From Novosphingobium cyanobacteriorum (lineage in GTDB: Bacteria; Pseudomonadota; Alphaproteobacteria; Sphingomonadales; Sphingomonadaceae), in the NCBI RefSeq assembly GCF_029436685.1, contig NZ_JAROCY010000027.1, positions 1 to 44,419 of the forward strand: 44,419 bases of DNA, in the 5' to 3' direction. The number at the start of each line of letters is the position of its first letter. Within the stretch, counting starts at the first letter, position 1. Of this stretch, positions 27,655 to 35,173 are shown piece by piece. A model generated the notes under the pieces. The model was not told the origin of the DNA. It was given only the letters and a program-made list of their open reading frames with translations, and did no database searches. Made by a program: the position numbers and the translations under genes.

Positions 27655-28368
27655 ATGCGCTTCACCAAGACTATCGCCGGATTAATCGCCGCAGCGGCCA
27701 TGGCCGCCACCTCGCCCGCATTCGCAGATTCGATGACCTTCGCTTCCAGCGACATCGGCAAGACCGTGACACTTGGGTACAACGGCTACACCGGCACTGA
27801 CTCGACGGCCTCGATCTCGGGCTTGACCGGTTCAACCACCTTCACGCTCACGGGCGTATCGGGCAACGATTACACCTTCGATTACTCGGTCGCCAACACC
27901 ACTTCGGCACCCGTGGCGGACTCGCGCATCTCGAGCTTCGCATTCGACACCGATCCCTCGATCGCTTCGGCCAGTTCGACGGGCGCCTATTCTTACACCA
28001 CGCTCAACTCGAACTACCCGAACGGCATCGGCACGGTTGACGTGTGCTTCAAGGACGCAGCAACTGGAGCGTGCGCCGGCGGCGGCAGCGGCGGCCTCAC
28101 TGCTGGCCAGACTGGCACCGGCACCTTCACCCTCAGCTTCTCGACTGCGCCGAGCGCGCTGACGCTGAGCAATTTCTTCGTGCGCTACCAGTCGATCGTC
28201 GGCGTCAATGGCGTCTCTTCGGCCAGCGGCGCCGGCACGATCAGCTCAACCAGCAGCACCACGGGCGGCACGCCCGTTCCCGAACCGGGCATGCTCGGGC
28301 TGTTCGGCGCGGGCGCGATTGCCCTCGCCTTCGCCCGCCGCCGCAAGCCGACGCTCGCTGCGGCCTGA
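27655..28368 (+). CDS. PEP-CTERM sorting domain protein, possibly cistern family
   Basis: The 237-residue exported protein has a signal peptide (FTKTIAGLIAAAAMAATSPAFA), a beta-rich Thr/Ser/Gly ectodomain with one cysteine pair in VDVCFKDAATGACAGGGSGG, and a PEP-CTERM tail (PVPEPGMLGLFGAGAIALAF followed by ARRRK). The CFKD...CAGGGSGG stretch recalls what is annotated as the cistern family of PEP-CTERM proteins; I am not certain of this name. The ATG at 27655 is chosen because CAGGGGG lies 7 bases upstream. A sigma-54 promoter with the same upstream element as the other PEP-CTERM gene precedes it. Exosortase processing takes place at the membrane after export. Confidence 0.9.
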   Translation: MRFTKTIAGLIAAAAMAATSPAFADSMTFASSDIGKTVTLGYNGYTGTDSTASISGLTGSTTFTLTGVSGNDYTFDYSVANTTSAPVADSRISSFAFDTDPSIASASSTGAYSYTTLNSNYPNGIGTVDVCFKDAATGACAGGGSGGLTAGQTGTGTFTLSFSTAPSALTLSNFFVRYQSIVGVNGVSSASGAGTISSTSSTTGGTPVPEPGMLGLFGAGAIALAFARRRKPTLAAA

Positions 28369-28410
28369 TGGACGGACAAAGCCTGCGCCGTCGCAAGGCG
28401 GCGTAGCATT

Positions 28411-28445
28411 AAGGGCGCTTCCGGGATGGCGGAGGCGCCCTTTTT
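28411..28445. terminator. Bidirectional terminator after PEP-CTERM gene 2
   Basis: 13-bp stem (AAGGGCGCTTCCG paired with a near-perfect complement) followed by TTTTT on the plus strand, between the convergent PEP-CTERM and TPR genes. It mirrors the layout at the first module. Confidence 0.85.
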
Positions 28446-28454
28446 CTTCGTGAG

Positions 28455-29969
28455 TTATCCCTGCTGCGCCTGCCGCAGGTGATCGCGGATCGTCCGGTTC
28501 GCCGGAGCCTTGGCCGCAGCCCCGCGCAGTAGGCTCAGCGCCTTGGCCTTGTCGCCGCCTGACTGCACCAGCAGCCAGCCATAGGTATCCATCACCGACG
28601 GATTGTCGGGCGCGACGGCATAGGCGCGCTTGGCATAGTCAAGCGCCTTGGCAGTATTGCCCAACTGGCTGTGCGCCCAGGCAAGGTTGTTGAGCACCAG
28701 GGCATTCTTGCCGTCGGTGCCAGCCATGATCTGGTCATAGGCCTTGACCGCATTGCCCCAGTTGCCGGCCCGCATGGCGGCATCACCCGCAGTAAGAGCC
28801 GCCCCCAGGGCTCTTGGCGACGGAAAGCGGGCTCTGGCTTCGTAGGTGGCGAGATCAGGATCGCCGGCATCCTTGGCCGCACTGGCCAGAAGGCGCAGGT
28901 CGTCGACTGCGGCATCCTTGCTCCGCGCCAGGACCTTCAGCGTCTGCACCGCCCCGGCCGGATCGTGCCCGGCGATCTGGGCCTTTGCCATTTCCCGGCG
29001 GACCAACAGGTTATCTGGATTGCGGGTCAGCAAGGGAGCAAGCCGGGCCCGCGCCTGTTCAGGCTGGCCCAGCGCGATCAACGCGCGGGCATAGAGCACG
29101 ACTGCATCGTCTCGGCCGGTAAGCTTGTCCTCGCTGGCCTGCAGGATTTCCCTCACCTTGTCCCACTTGCCGCGCTCGGCAGCGGCGCGCGCGGTCAGGT
29201 AGGCTACGGTTCCGTCGGGATCGTTGCCGGGCATGGCCTTCAGCGCGGCTTCCATCTCATCGATGCGGCCGAGATCGCCCAGCACGCCGACCTTCCCGGT
29301 CAGGGCCGCAAGGTTGCCCGGATAGGCCTTGGCCGCCTTGTCATAGGAGGCCAGCGCACGCGCCAGATCGCCTTCGGCCGTGGACACGATCCCATCGGCG
29401 ATCATCGGATCCAGCGCTCCACCATCGGCGGCCAAAGCCTTGTCCACCATGGTTCGCGCCGCGACAGCATCCCCACCCATCAGCGCCAGCTTTGCGGCCG
29501 CAGCCAGCAGTCGCGGATCGGCGGGTTCGGCCTTCAGCCCCGCCTCGAATGCTGCTTTTGCTCCCGCACGGTCGTTCTTGGCCAGTAGCGCCAACCCGCG
29601 AATGCGCTGGGCGCGGGCGGAACCATCGGCGCCGAGGTGCTGCAACGCATCGTCCGCCCTTCCCCGCAATAGCGCCGCTTCTGCCACCAGCAGGGCATAG
29701 TCTTTCGGACGCTTTGCGGTTGCCAGTTTCTGAAGGCTCGCCCCTGCGGCAACGCCATCTCCCAGCATCAGTGCATTGCGCGCATGAAGTTCGATCAGGC
29801 CGGCATCATCGGGGAAAGCGCCCAAAGCCACCGCCAGATCTGACTGCGCAGCCACGAAATCATGGACGGCAAAATGCTTGCGCGCCGCCTCCGCACTCGC
29901 CTTGGGGTCCTGCCCGCAACCGGCCAGAACCATGGCCAGCGCCAGGGACGCAATACCTAGAGACTTCAT
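28455..29969 (-). CDS. TPR-repeat lipoprotein (module copy 2)
   Basis: The 504-residue protein begins with a lipoprotein signal (MKSLGIASLALAMVLAGCGQ, lipobox LAGC), followed by TPR repeats throughout, for example AEAARKHFAVHDFVAAQSDLA at the start and LNNLAWAHSQLGNTAKALDYAKRAYAVAPDN near the end. It is clearly homologous to the first TPR lipoprotein: same length, same repeat register at the N-terminus, same position relative to a PEP-CTERM gene. It probably acts at the inner face of the outer membrane or the outer leaflet of the inner membrane. No sigma-54 promoter is evident upstream of it. Confidence 0.85.
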   Translation of the reverse strand: MKSLGIASLALAMVLAGCGQDPKASAEAARKHFAVHDFVAAQSDLAVALGAFPDDAGLIELHARNALMLGDGVAAGASLQKLATAKRPKDYALLVAEAALLRGRADDALQHLGADGSARAQRIRGLALLAKNDRAGAKAAFEAGLKAEPADPRLLAAAAKLALMGGDAVAARTMVDKALAADGGALDPMIADGIVSTAEGDLARALASYDKAAKAYPGNLAALTGKVGVLGDLGRIDEMEAALKAMPGNDPDGTVAYLTARAAAERGKWDKVREILQASEDKLTGRDDAVVLYARALIALGQPEQARARLAPLLTRNPDNLLVRREMAKAQIAGHDPAGAVQTLKVLARSKDAAVDDLRLLASAAKDAGDPDLATYEARARFPSPRALGAALTAGDAAMRAGNWGNAVKAYDQIMAGTDGKNALVLNNLAWAHSQLGNTAKALDYAKRAYAVAPDNPSVMDTYGWLLVQSGGDKAKALSLLRGAAAKAPANRTIRDHLRQAQQG

Positions 29970-30052
29970 GCGGGCAACTCCACCATTGCAGGCGGAGCGC
30001 TATCACCAAGCCGCTAAGGAAGTCTGAAAATCATGTGAATTTCGCCAATCGA

Positions 30053-31006
30053 TCATCCGGCCCAGCCCGCGATCATTCCGGCGTCGATGCCCTTGCCCAG
30101 CACGAACCGCGATCCCACCGCCGCGACCACGGCAGTGTGCCGATCAAGCGCAAGCAGTTCACGCAGCCGCACCGTCGCCTCGATCCCGGTGCAGTGGCCG
30201 CCCAGCAGGTAGCGCAGACCTTTCAGCCGCGCCGCAGTTTCCACCAACACCGCATCCGGCTTGGCGAACAGGTGGACGCCGCCGATCACCGCCAGCAAGG
30301 GTTCATTGCCGGTCATCGCCTGCGCGGCGTCGGCAATGTTCATGATTCCCGCATGGCCGCACCCGGTCACGATCACGCTGCCCTGTGCGGTCGGCATCAC
30401 CAGCGAACTGTCCTCTGGCAGGTAATCCGCCACGCGTTTGCCGCCTTCATCCATCATCAGGCCGGGATTCCAGTTGGTTTCCGCATGATGGCGCGGAACC
30501 GGCCCCGTCAGCCATGCACCGGGCACGATTTCCGTCGGTACTGCATGGACGATCACCTGCCCGCCACTCGCGCGAAACGCATCGGCCAGCATGGGAAAGG
30601 TGTTTGCCGGCTTACCGTCCTTTTCGAAGCGCGGAGCGAAGATGCCTTCGCCCACATGCAGTCGCGAGAGGGATTTCGGATTCTTCGCCATCAGAGCCTT
30701 GCGCAGGGTCATCAGCCCCCCGGTGTGATCATCGTGGAAGTGTGAAATGATCACGTCTTCCACGTCGGAAAGATCGATGCCCATCGCCCTGGCGTTGTGC
30801 AGCACCACATCCGGGTTGGCTCCGGAGTCAAACAGCACCTTGCGCCCATCCACTTCCACCAGCGCGGAATAGCCCCACTCGCCCAGCCCTTCGTCGGCGA
30901 GCATGGTCGATAGCGTGGTCACTTTCACCGCACGCGCCATGGCAAGGTCCTTCGCCTCGGTCGCACGCGGGCCCAGCACGGCAAGTGCCGCCAGCAAAAC
31001 CGCCAT
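30053..31006 (-). CDS. MBL-fold metallo-hydrolase (COG1237-like), exported
   Basis: The protein of about 317 residues has a hydrophobic leader (MAVLLAALAVLGPRATEA), then a metallo-beta-lactamase fold with the metal motif SHFHDDHTGGL, later metal ligands in VTGCGHAGIMNI and a final GGHCTGIEA. The pattern matches the COG1237 group, related to the archaeal methanopterin-pathway enzyme; in bacteria the substrate is generally unknown. ATG at 31006 or TTG at 31018 are both possible starts; GGGGGA lies upstream of both. It is divergent from ychF. It flanks the PEP-CTERM block, but no functional link is visible. Confidence 0.85.
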   Translation of the reverse strand: MAVLLAALAVLGPRATEAKDLAMARAVKVTTLSTMLADEGLGEWGYSALVEVDGRKVLFDSGANPDVVLHNARAMGIDLSDVEDVIISHFHDDHTGGLMTLRKALMAKNPKSLSRLHVGEGIFAPRFEKDGKPANTFPMLADAFRASGGQVIVHAVPTEIVPGAWLTGPVPRHHAETNWNPGLMMDEGGKRVADYLPEDSSLVMPTAQGSVIVTGCGHAGIMNIADAAQAMTGNEPLLAVIGGVHLFAKPDAVLVETAARLKGLRYLLGGHCTGIEATVRLRELLALDRHTAVVAAVGSRFVLGKGIDAGMIAGWAG

Positions 31007-31125
31007 CAGCTTGCGCAATTCCCACGCTCCCCCTTGACCTCGCGGGCATAGCATACCATCGCGCGGCCCACGTAAAGACCGGGCGCCCACCCTTTTCACG
31101 CGCGCGCCGAACAAGGACTTCTTCG

Positions 31126-32226
31126 ATGGGATTTCGCTGCGGGATCGTAGGGCTGCCGAACGTGGGCAAGTCGACGCTGTTCAACGCGTTGACGGAGACG
31201 CAGGCGGCGCAGGCGGCAAACTATCCGTTCTGCACGATCGAGCCGAACGTCGGCAACGTCGGCGTGCCCGATCCGCGGCTGGACAAGCTGGCCGAAATCG
31301 CCGGCAGCCAGAAGATCATCCCGACCCAGCTGGGCTTTGTTGACATTGCCGGACTGGTGCGGGGCGCATCCAAGGGTGAAGGCCTGGGCAACCAGTTCCT
31401 CGGCAATATCCGCGAGGTCGACGCCATCGTCCATGTGCTGCGCTGCTTCGAGAACGACGACATCCAGCACGTCGACAACAAGGTCGATCCGATCTCGGAC
31501 GCCGAGACGGTCGAGACCGAACTGATGCTGTCGGACCTGGAAAGCCTGGAAAAGCGGGTGCCCGCGGCCGAGAAGAAAGCCAAGGCGGGCGACAAGGAAT
31601 CCAAGGTGATCGCCTCGGTGCTGGGCCAGGCGCTGGAGCTGCTGCGCGAAGGCAAGCCCGCGCGGCTCACCCAGCCCCGCGATGACGAGGAAGCGCGCGT
31701 GTTCCGCCAGGCGCAGCTGCTTACCGCCAAGCCGGTGCTCTATGTCTGCAACGTGGAAGAGGAAAGCGCCGCCAACGGCAACGCCTTTTCCGCCCGCGTG
31801 TTCGAAAAGGCCAAGGCGGAAGGCGCCAATGCCGTGATCGTGTCCGCAGCCATCGAATCCGAACTGGTCGGCATGGATCCCGAAGAGCGCACCGTGTTCC
31901 TTGAGGAAATGGGCCTGCACGAAACCGGCCTCGCCCGCGTGATCCGCGCGGGGTACGAGCTGCTGCACCTGATCACATTCTTTACCGTCGGACCCAAGGA
32001 AGCGCGGGCATGGACCGTGCATCAGGGCGCCAAGGCGCCGGACGCCGCGGGCGAGATCCACTCCGACATGCAGCGCGGCTTCATCCGTGCCGAGACCATC
32101 GCCTATGACGATTTCGTCTCGCTAGGCGGTGAATCTGCCGCGCGCGATGCGGGCAAGCTGCGCCAGGAAGGCAAGGAATACGTGGTGAAGGACGGCGACG
32201 TCCTGCACTTCAAGTTCAACGTCTGA
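31126..32226 (+). CDS. ychF: Redox-regulated ATPase YchF
   Basis: The 366-residue Obg-family P-loop protein begins MGFRCGIVGLPNVGKSTLFNALT, carries the switch region VDIAGLVRGASKGEGLGNQFL and ends in a TGS domain (TFFTVGPKEARAWTVHQGAKAPDAAGEIH). YchF hydrolyses ATP rather than GTP and associates with ribosomes during stress responses. The start at 31126 has AAGGAC upstream; in-frame sequence further upstream is not conserved. Relatives often have pth next to ychF, so its separation here by the PEP-CTERM block is notable. Confidence 0.97.
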   Translation: MGFRCGIVGLPNVGKSTLFNALTETQAAQAANYPFCTIEPNVGNVGVPDPRLDKLAEIAGSQKIIPTQLGFVDIAGLVRGASKGEGLGNQFLGNIREVDAIVHVLRCFENDDIQHVDNKVDPISDAETVETELMLSDLESLEKRVPAAEKKAKAGDKESKVIASVLGQALELLREGKPARLTQPRDDEEARVFRQAQLLTAKPVLYVCNVEEESAANGNAFSARVFEKAKAEGANAVIVSAAIESELVGMDPEERTVFLEEMGLHETGLARVIRAGYELLHLITFFTVGPKEARAWTVHQGAKAPDAAGEIHSDMQRGFIRAETIAYDDFVSLGGESAARDAGKLRQEGKEYVVKDGDVLHFKFNV

Positions 32227-32232
32227 TTTCGA

Positions 32233-32634
32233 TCAGCCTGCTTCGAACGCGGCGATGATCGGGCATGGCCCGGCTTCGCCGTGGGCGCATTCCTTCGTAA
32301 GGCGCCGCAATGCCTTGCGCGCCTGTTTCAGCGCCGCGATCTGCGCATCGATCATTTCCAGCCTGGCGTTGGCCAATGCGCGCACGCGTGGCCGGTCGGT
32401 TCCCGAATCAAGCGCAAGCAATTCCGCGATCTCCGCCAGCGTGAAGCCGGCACCCTGTGCGCCGCGGATGAAGCGCAGCGTGCGGACATCGCCTGCGCCG
32501 TAGTGCCGGATGCCTGCCGAACGCATTTTGCGACCGGGACGGGGATCGGGCAGCAACCCCTTGCGTTGATAGAAGCGCACCGTTTCCACGCCCACGCCAC
32601 CTGCATGCGCCAGTTCCGCAATCGTCAGGGCCAT
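32233..32634 (-). CDS. MerR family regulator (mercury-sensor-like, lacking one ligand cysteine)
   Basis: The 133-residue protein has the helix-turn-helix IAELAHAGGVGVETVRFYQRKGLLP, a long dimerisation helix and a C-terminal metal loop CAHGEAGPCP. Compared with the mercury sensor MerR, the second and third ligand cysteines are kept (CAH and CP), but the first one, normally near residue 80 at the start of the dimer helix (DGTHC in Tn501), is replaced by a DRP sequence. It therefore may sense another soft metal, a metalloid or redox state. The start is the ATG at 32634. The divergent gene encodes a glutaredoxin-MauE fusion and shares a mer-type operator. The regulator class is certain, the effector is not. 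Confidence 0.88.
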   Translation of the reverse strand: MALTIAELAHAGGVGVETVRFYQRKGLLPDPRPGRKMRSAGIRHYGAGDVRTLRFIRGAQGAGFTLAEIAELLALDSGTDRPRVRALANARLEMIDAQIAALKQARKALRRLTKECAHGEAGPCPIIAAFEAG

Positions 32635-32636
32635 TG

Positions 32637-32668
32637 TTGACTCCGTACCTTGGTACGGAATGTATAAG
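32637..32668 (+). promoter_or_regulatory. Mer-type operator/promoter
   Basis: TTGACT (32637-32642) is followed directly by CCGTAC-N4-GTACGG (32643-32658) and then by TATAAG (32663-32668). The overlong spacing of 19-20 bp and the palindrome copy the layout of the Tn501 merT promoter, in which MerR untwists the DNA to activate transcription. The MerR start lies only two bases from the -35 box. Confidence 0.8.
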
Positions 32669-32675
32669 GGTCTCC

Positions 32676-33443
32676 ATGAACGGAAACCACCATTCCTCCA
32701 CCCCATCCCGCCGTGCCGTGCTCTATCGCATGGTCATGCCCAGACACCTCTGCCCCTATGGCGTGAAAGTGAAGCACCTGCTCGAGCGCAAGGGCTTCAT
32801 CGTCGAGGACCACTGGCTGACCACGCGCGAGGAAACCGAGGCGTTCAAGGCCGAACATGGAGTGAAAACCACGCCGCAGGTGTTCATCGATGGGCAGCGG
32901 ATTGGTGGGCACGACGATACCCGGCGCTTCCTCGGCCTCAAGGTCGCCGATCCCGACGCCGTCAGCTATGTGCCGGTGCTGGCGGTGTTTGCCATCGCCG
33001 CCGCCCTCGCCATGGCGGTCAGCTTCACGGTTTTCACCTCGCCCTTCACACCGCGCGCGCTCGAATGGTTCGTCGCGTTCGCGATGGCGATCCTCGCCAT
33101 GCTCAAGCTGCAGGACGTCGATCGTTTCGCCACGATGTTCCTCGGTTACGACCTGCTGGCTCGTCGCTTTGTGCCCTTTGCCTACGCATACCCTTTTCTC
33201 GAGGCGCTGGCCGGGGTGCTGATGGCGGCAAGGGCGCTTGACTGGCTGTCGATCCCCATCGCGCTGTTTATCGGCGGCGTGGGCGGCGTATCGGTCTTCC
33301 ATGCGGTTTACGTGCAGAAGCGCGAACTGAAATGCGCCTGCGTCGGTGGATCAGGCCGGGTCCCGCTGGGCTTTGTCTCGTTGACCGAGAACGTGGCGAT
33401 GGTCGGCATGGCGCTGTGGATGCTGGCGCGCCCGATGATTTAA
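32676..33443 (+). CDS. Glutaredoxin-MauE fusion membrane protein
   Basis: The protein has 255 residues. The N-terminal glutaredoxin domain (about residues 13-85) has a monothiol-type active site CPYG with Cys26, and cis-proline text KTTPQVFIDGQRIGG. The C-terminal half has four hydrophobic segments of the MauE/DoxX type and ends with a CACVGGSGRVPLGFVSL motif with Cys220 and Cys222. It may pass electrons or thiols across or to the inner membrane, or bind a metal between the Grx and MauE parts. The ATG at 32676 coincides with the expected transcription start of the mer-type promoter, so the mRNA may be leaderless. MerR-type control suggests a response to a thiol-reactive metal. Confidence 0.85.
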   Translation: MNGNHHSSTPSRRAVLYRMVMPRHLCPYGVKVKHLLERKGFIVEDHWLTTREETEAFKAEHGVKTTPQVFIDGQRIGGHDDTRRFLGLKVADPDAVSYVPVLAVFAIAAALAMAVSFTVFTSPFTPRALEWFVAFAMAILAMLKLQDVDRFATMFLGYDLLARRFVPFAYAYPFLEALAGVLMAARALDWLSIPIALFIGGVGGVSVFHAVYVQKRELKCACVGGSGRVPLGFVSLTENVAMVGMALWMLARPMI

Positions 33444-33486
33444 CCGATCGGTTGACACAGCCGATGGCGCGGACCAAACCCGGCAC

Positions 33487-33945
33487 ATGCAGTACTACGA
33501 AGACCTTGAGATCGGCGTCCCCAACCGCTTCGGCCACTATGAGGTCACGCGTGAGGAAGTGATCGACTTTGCCCGCAAATACGATCCCCAGGCCTTTCAC
33601 CTCGACGACGAGGCGGCAGCGAAGACCCACTTCGGCCGCCTTTCGGCCAGCGGCTGGCATACCTGCGCGATGACGATGGCGATGATCGTCGCCAACCACA
33701 CGGACAATGGCCACGCCGGGCTCGGCTCGCCGGGGATGGACGAACTGCGCTGGCTGACCCCGGTCTATCCTGGAGACACGCTGCGCGTGGAATCTACCGT
33801 GGTCGAAAAGCGCCGCAGCAAGTCCAAGCCCGAAATGGGCCTGTTCCGCACCAAGACCACCGTGTTCAACCAGCACGATGTGCCGGTCATGACCTACACC
33901 GCGCTGGCCATGATCGCCACGCGCGATCCGGGCGGAAGTGATTGA
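33487..33945 (+). CDS. MaoC family dehydratase
   Basis: The 152-residue single hot-dog-fold protein begins MQYYEDLEIGVPNRFGHYEVTREEVIDFARKYDPQAFHLDD and contains the hydratase-type segment AFHLDDEAAAKTHFGRLSASGWHT, in which the Asp/His catalytic pair normally lies. Members hydrate enoyl-CoA or related thioesters. No pathway partner is adjacent; maoC next to ychF is a frequent arrangement in this order, and here the MerR/glutaredoxin pair lies between them. The start is the ATG 43 bases after the previous gene. Confidence 0.9.
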   Translation: MQYYEDLEIGVPNRFGHYEVTREEVIDFARKYDPQAFHLDDEAAAKTHFGRLSASGWHTCAMTMAMIVANHTDNGHAGLGSPGMDELRWLTPVYPGDTLRVESTVVEKRRSKSKPEMGLFRTKTTVFNQHDVPVMTYTALAMIATRDPGGSD

Positions 33946-33966
33946 CCGGCTACACCAAGGCTTGCC

Positions 33967-34470
33967 CTACATCGGCTTGCATTGGGCCGTGCCCTTGCTG
34001 TTGTACACAACCTGATCGTGGGGATCGGTGATCGTCAGCTGCGCATCGAACATATCGACAAGGCCGTTCCTGGTCGCCTTCCCGCCCTCGATCTTTGTCA
34101 GCGTCAACGCGTATTCCTTCCCGACATAGTGCGACCATGCGCCCTGTGGCAGCTTGGTGCTGCCCTTGTCCGCCGCCAGCACCACCGGCTTGTCGTCCAG
34201 CTTGATGATCCCGCGCTCTTCCTGCGCGAGCAGCGCGGCGCCCATACCACCATCCACGGCAACGAAATTGCAGCCGGAACCATAGAACTTGTTGGACACG
34301 ATATCGAAATAGACGATCGGCTGCGGCGTGATCGGCTTGGCTGGCGGCTTGGCATTCTGCGCCGCCTTTACCGCGGCAATGTCCCTGGCGTCCTGCGCCG
34401 CCTTGTCCTCACCCTGCCCGGAGCAGGCAGCCAGGAACAGCGGCACGACCAGGCCAATGCACGTCTTCAT
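33967..34470 (-). CDS. Putative lipoprotein, unknown function
   Basis: This is a 167-residue exported protein. The start MKTCIGLVVPLFLAACSGQ gives a lipobox (LAAC), followed by a charged Ala/Lys linker and a compact domain from about residue 45 with two cysteines, one in GSGCNFVAVDGG and one in GTAQCKPM at the end, which could form a disulfide. I do not recognise the family. It is convergent with the MaoC gene and divergent from the AhpD-like gene. The ATG at 34470 with GGGGGATCGG upstream is preferred to the longer in-frame version that reaches 34569. Confidence 0.72.
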   Translation of the reverse strand: MKTCIGLVVPLFLAACSGQGEDKAAQDARDIAAVKAAQNAKPPAKPITPQPIVYFDIVSNKFYGSGCNFVAVDGGMGAALLAQEERGIIKLDDKPVVLAADKGSTKLPQGAWSHYVGKEYALTLTKIEGGKATRNGLVDMFDAQLTITDPHDQVVYNSKGTAQCKPM

Positions 34471-34574
34471 CCGATCCCCCGTCTCGTTTGATCGGAGCCT
34501 ATAACAAGTACGCATTGCCGCAAGCCCTTCTCCATGTGTTCCTGTTGTACGGGAGAAAACGAAAGGCACCGGTC

Positions 34575-35171
34575 ATGAGCCGCATCACGTTGATCGAACA
34601 CGATGGGTGGAGCGACGAACTGCGCGCGCTCACCCACCCTGAAACCATGAGCACGCTGGAACGCGGCACGTTGCGCATCATGGCGCACAAGCCAAAGACC
34701 GCAGCCGGCTTCGTCCAGTTCTTCGGCGCGTTGCGCGGGGATCGCACCCTGCCGGAACGCATGGCCGAGCTGATGCGCCTGCGGATCGCCTTCCACAACC
34801 AGTGCCGCAGCTGCATGGCCATCCGCTATGCTCCAGCGGCGGCCGACGGCGTGGACGAAGACCTCGTGTGCTCGCTCGAACGCCCTGCCGAGGCCGAAGA
34901 CCTGACCGAGCGCGAAAAGCTCGCCATCGACTACGGCGAACGCCTCGCCACCAATCACCTTTCGATCGACGACGCCTACTACGAAAAGCTAAAGTCGCAG
35001 TTCACCGAGGCCGAGATCGTCGAGCTTGGCGTCTATGCCGCGATCTGCATCGGCATGGGTCGCCTCGCCGCGACGTGGGACATGGTCGAGGAACTGCCCA
35101 AAGCCTTTCAGCAGCGCAGTGCCGATCCGATCACCCCGTGGAAGCAGGAGGAAGTGATCGGCGTGCGCTGA
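34575..35171 (+). CDS. Carboxymuconolactone decarboxylase family (AhpD-like)
   Basis: The 198-residue all-helical protein carries the AhpD-type redox motif NQCRSC with Cys77 and Cys80, followed by IRYAP. Such proteins act as alkylhydroperoxidase partners or as distant decarboxylase homologues; the CxxC pair favours a peroxide/redox role. The ATG at 34575 (MSRITLIEHDGW) has GAAAGG upstream; a longer in-frame version begins in the promoter region of the neighbouring lipoprotein. No AhpC gene is nearby. It ends two bases before the convergent mutL gene. Confidence 0.87.
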   Translation: MSRITLIEHDGWSDELRALTHPETMSTLERGTLRIMAHKPKTAAGFVQFFGALRGDRTLPERMAELMRLRIAFHNQCRSCMAIRYAPAAADGVDEDLVCSLERPAEAEDLTEREKLAIDYGERLATNHLSIDDAYYEKLKSQFTEAEIVELGVYAAICIGMGRLAATWDMVEELPKAFQQRSADPITPWKQEEVIGVR

Positions 35172-35173
35172 CC

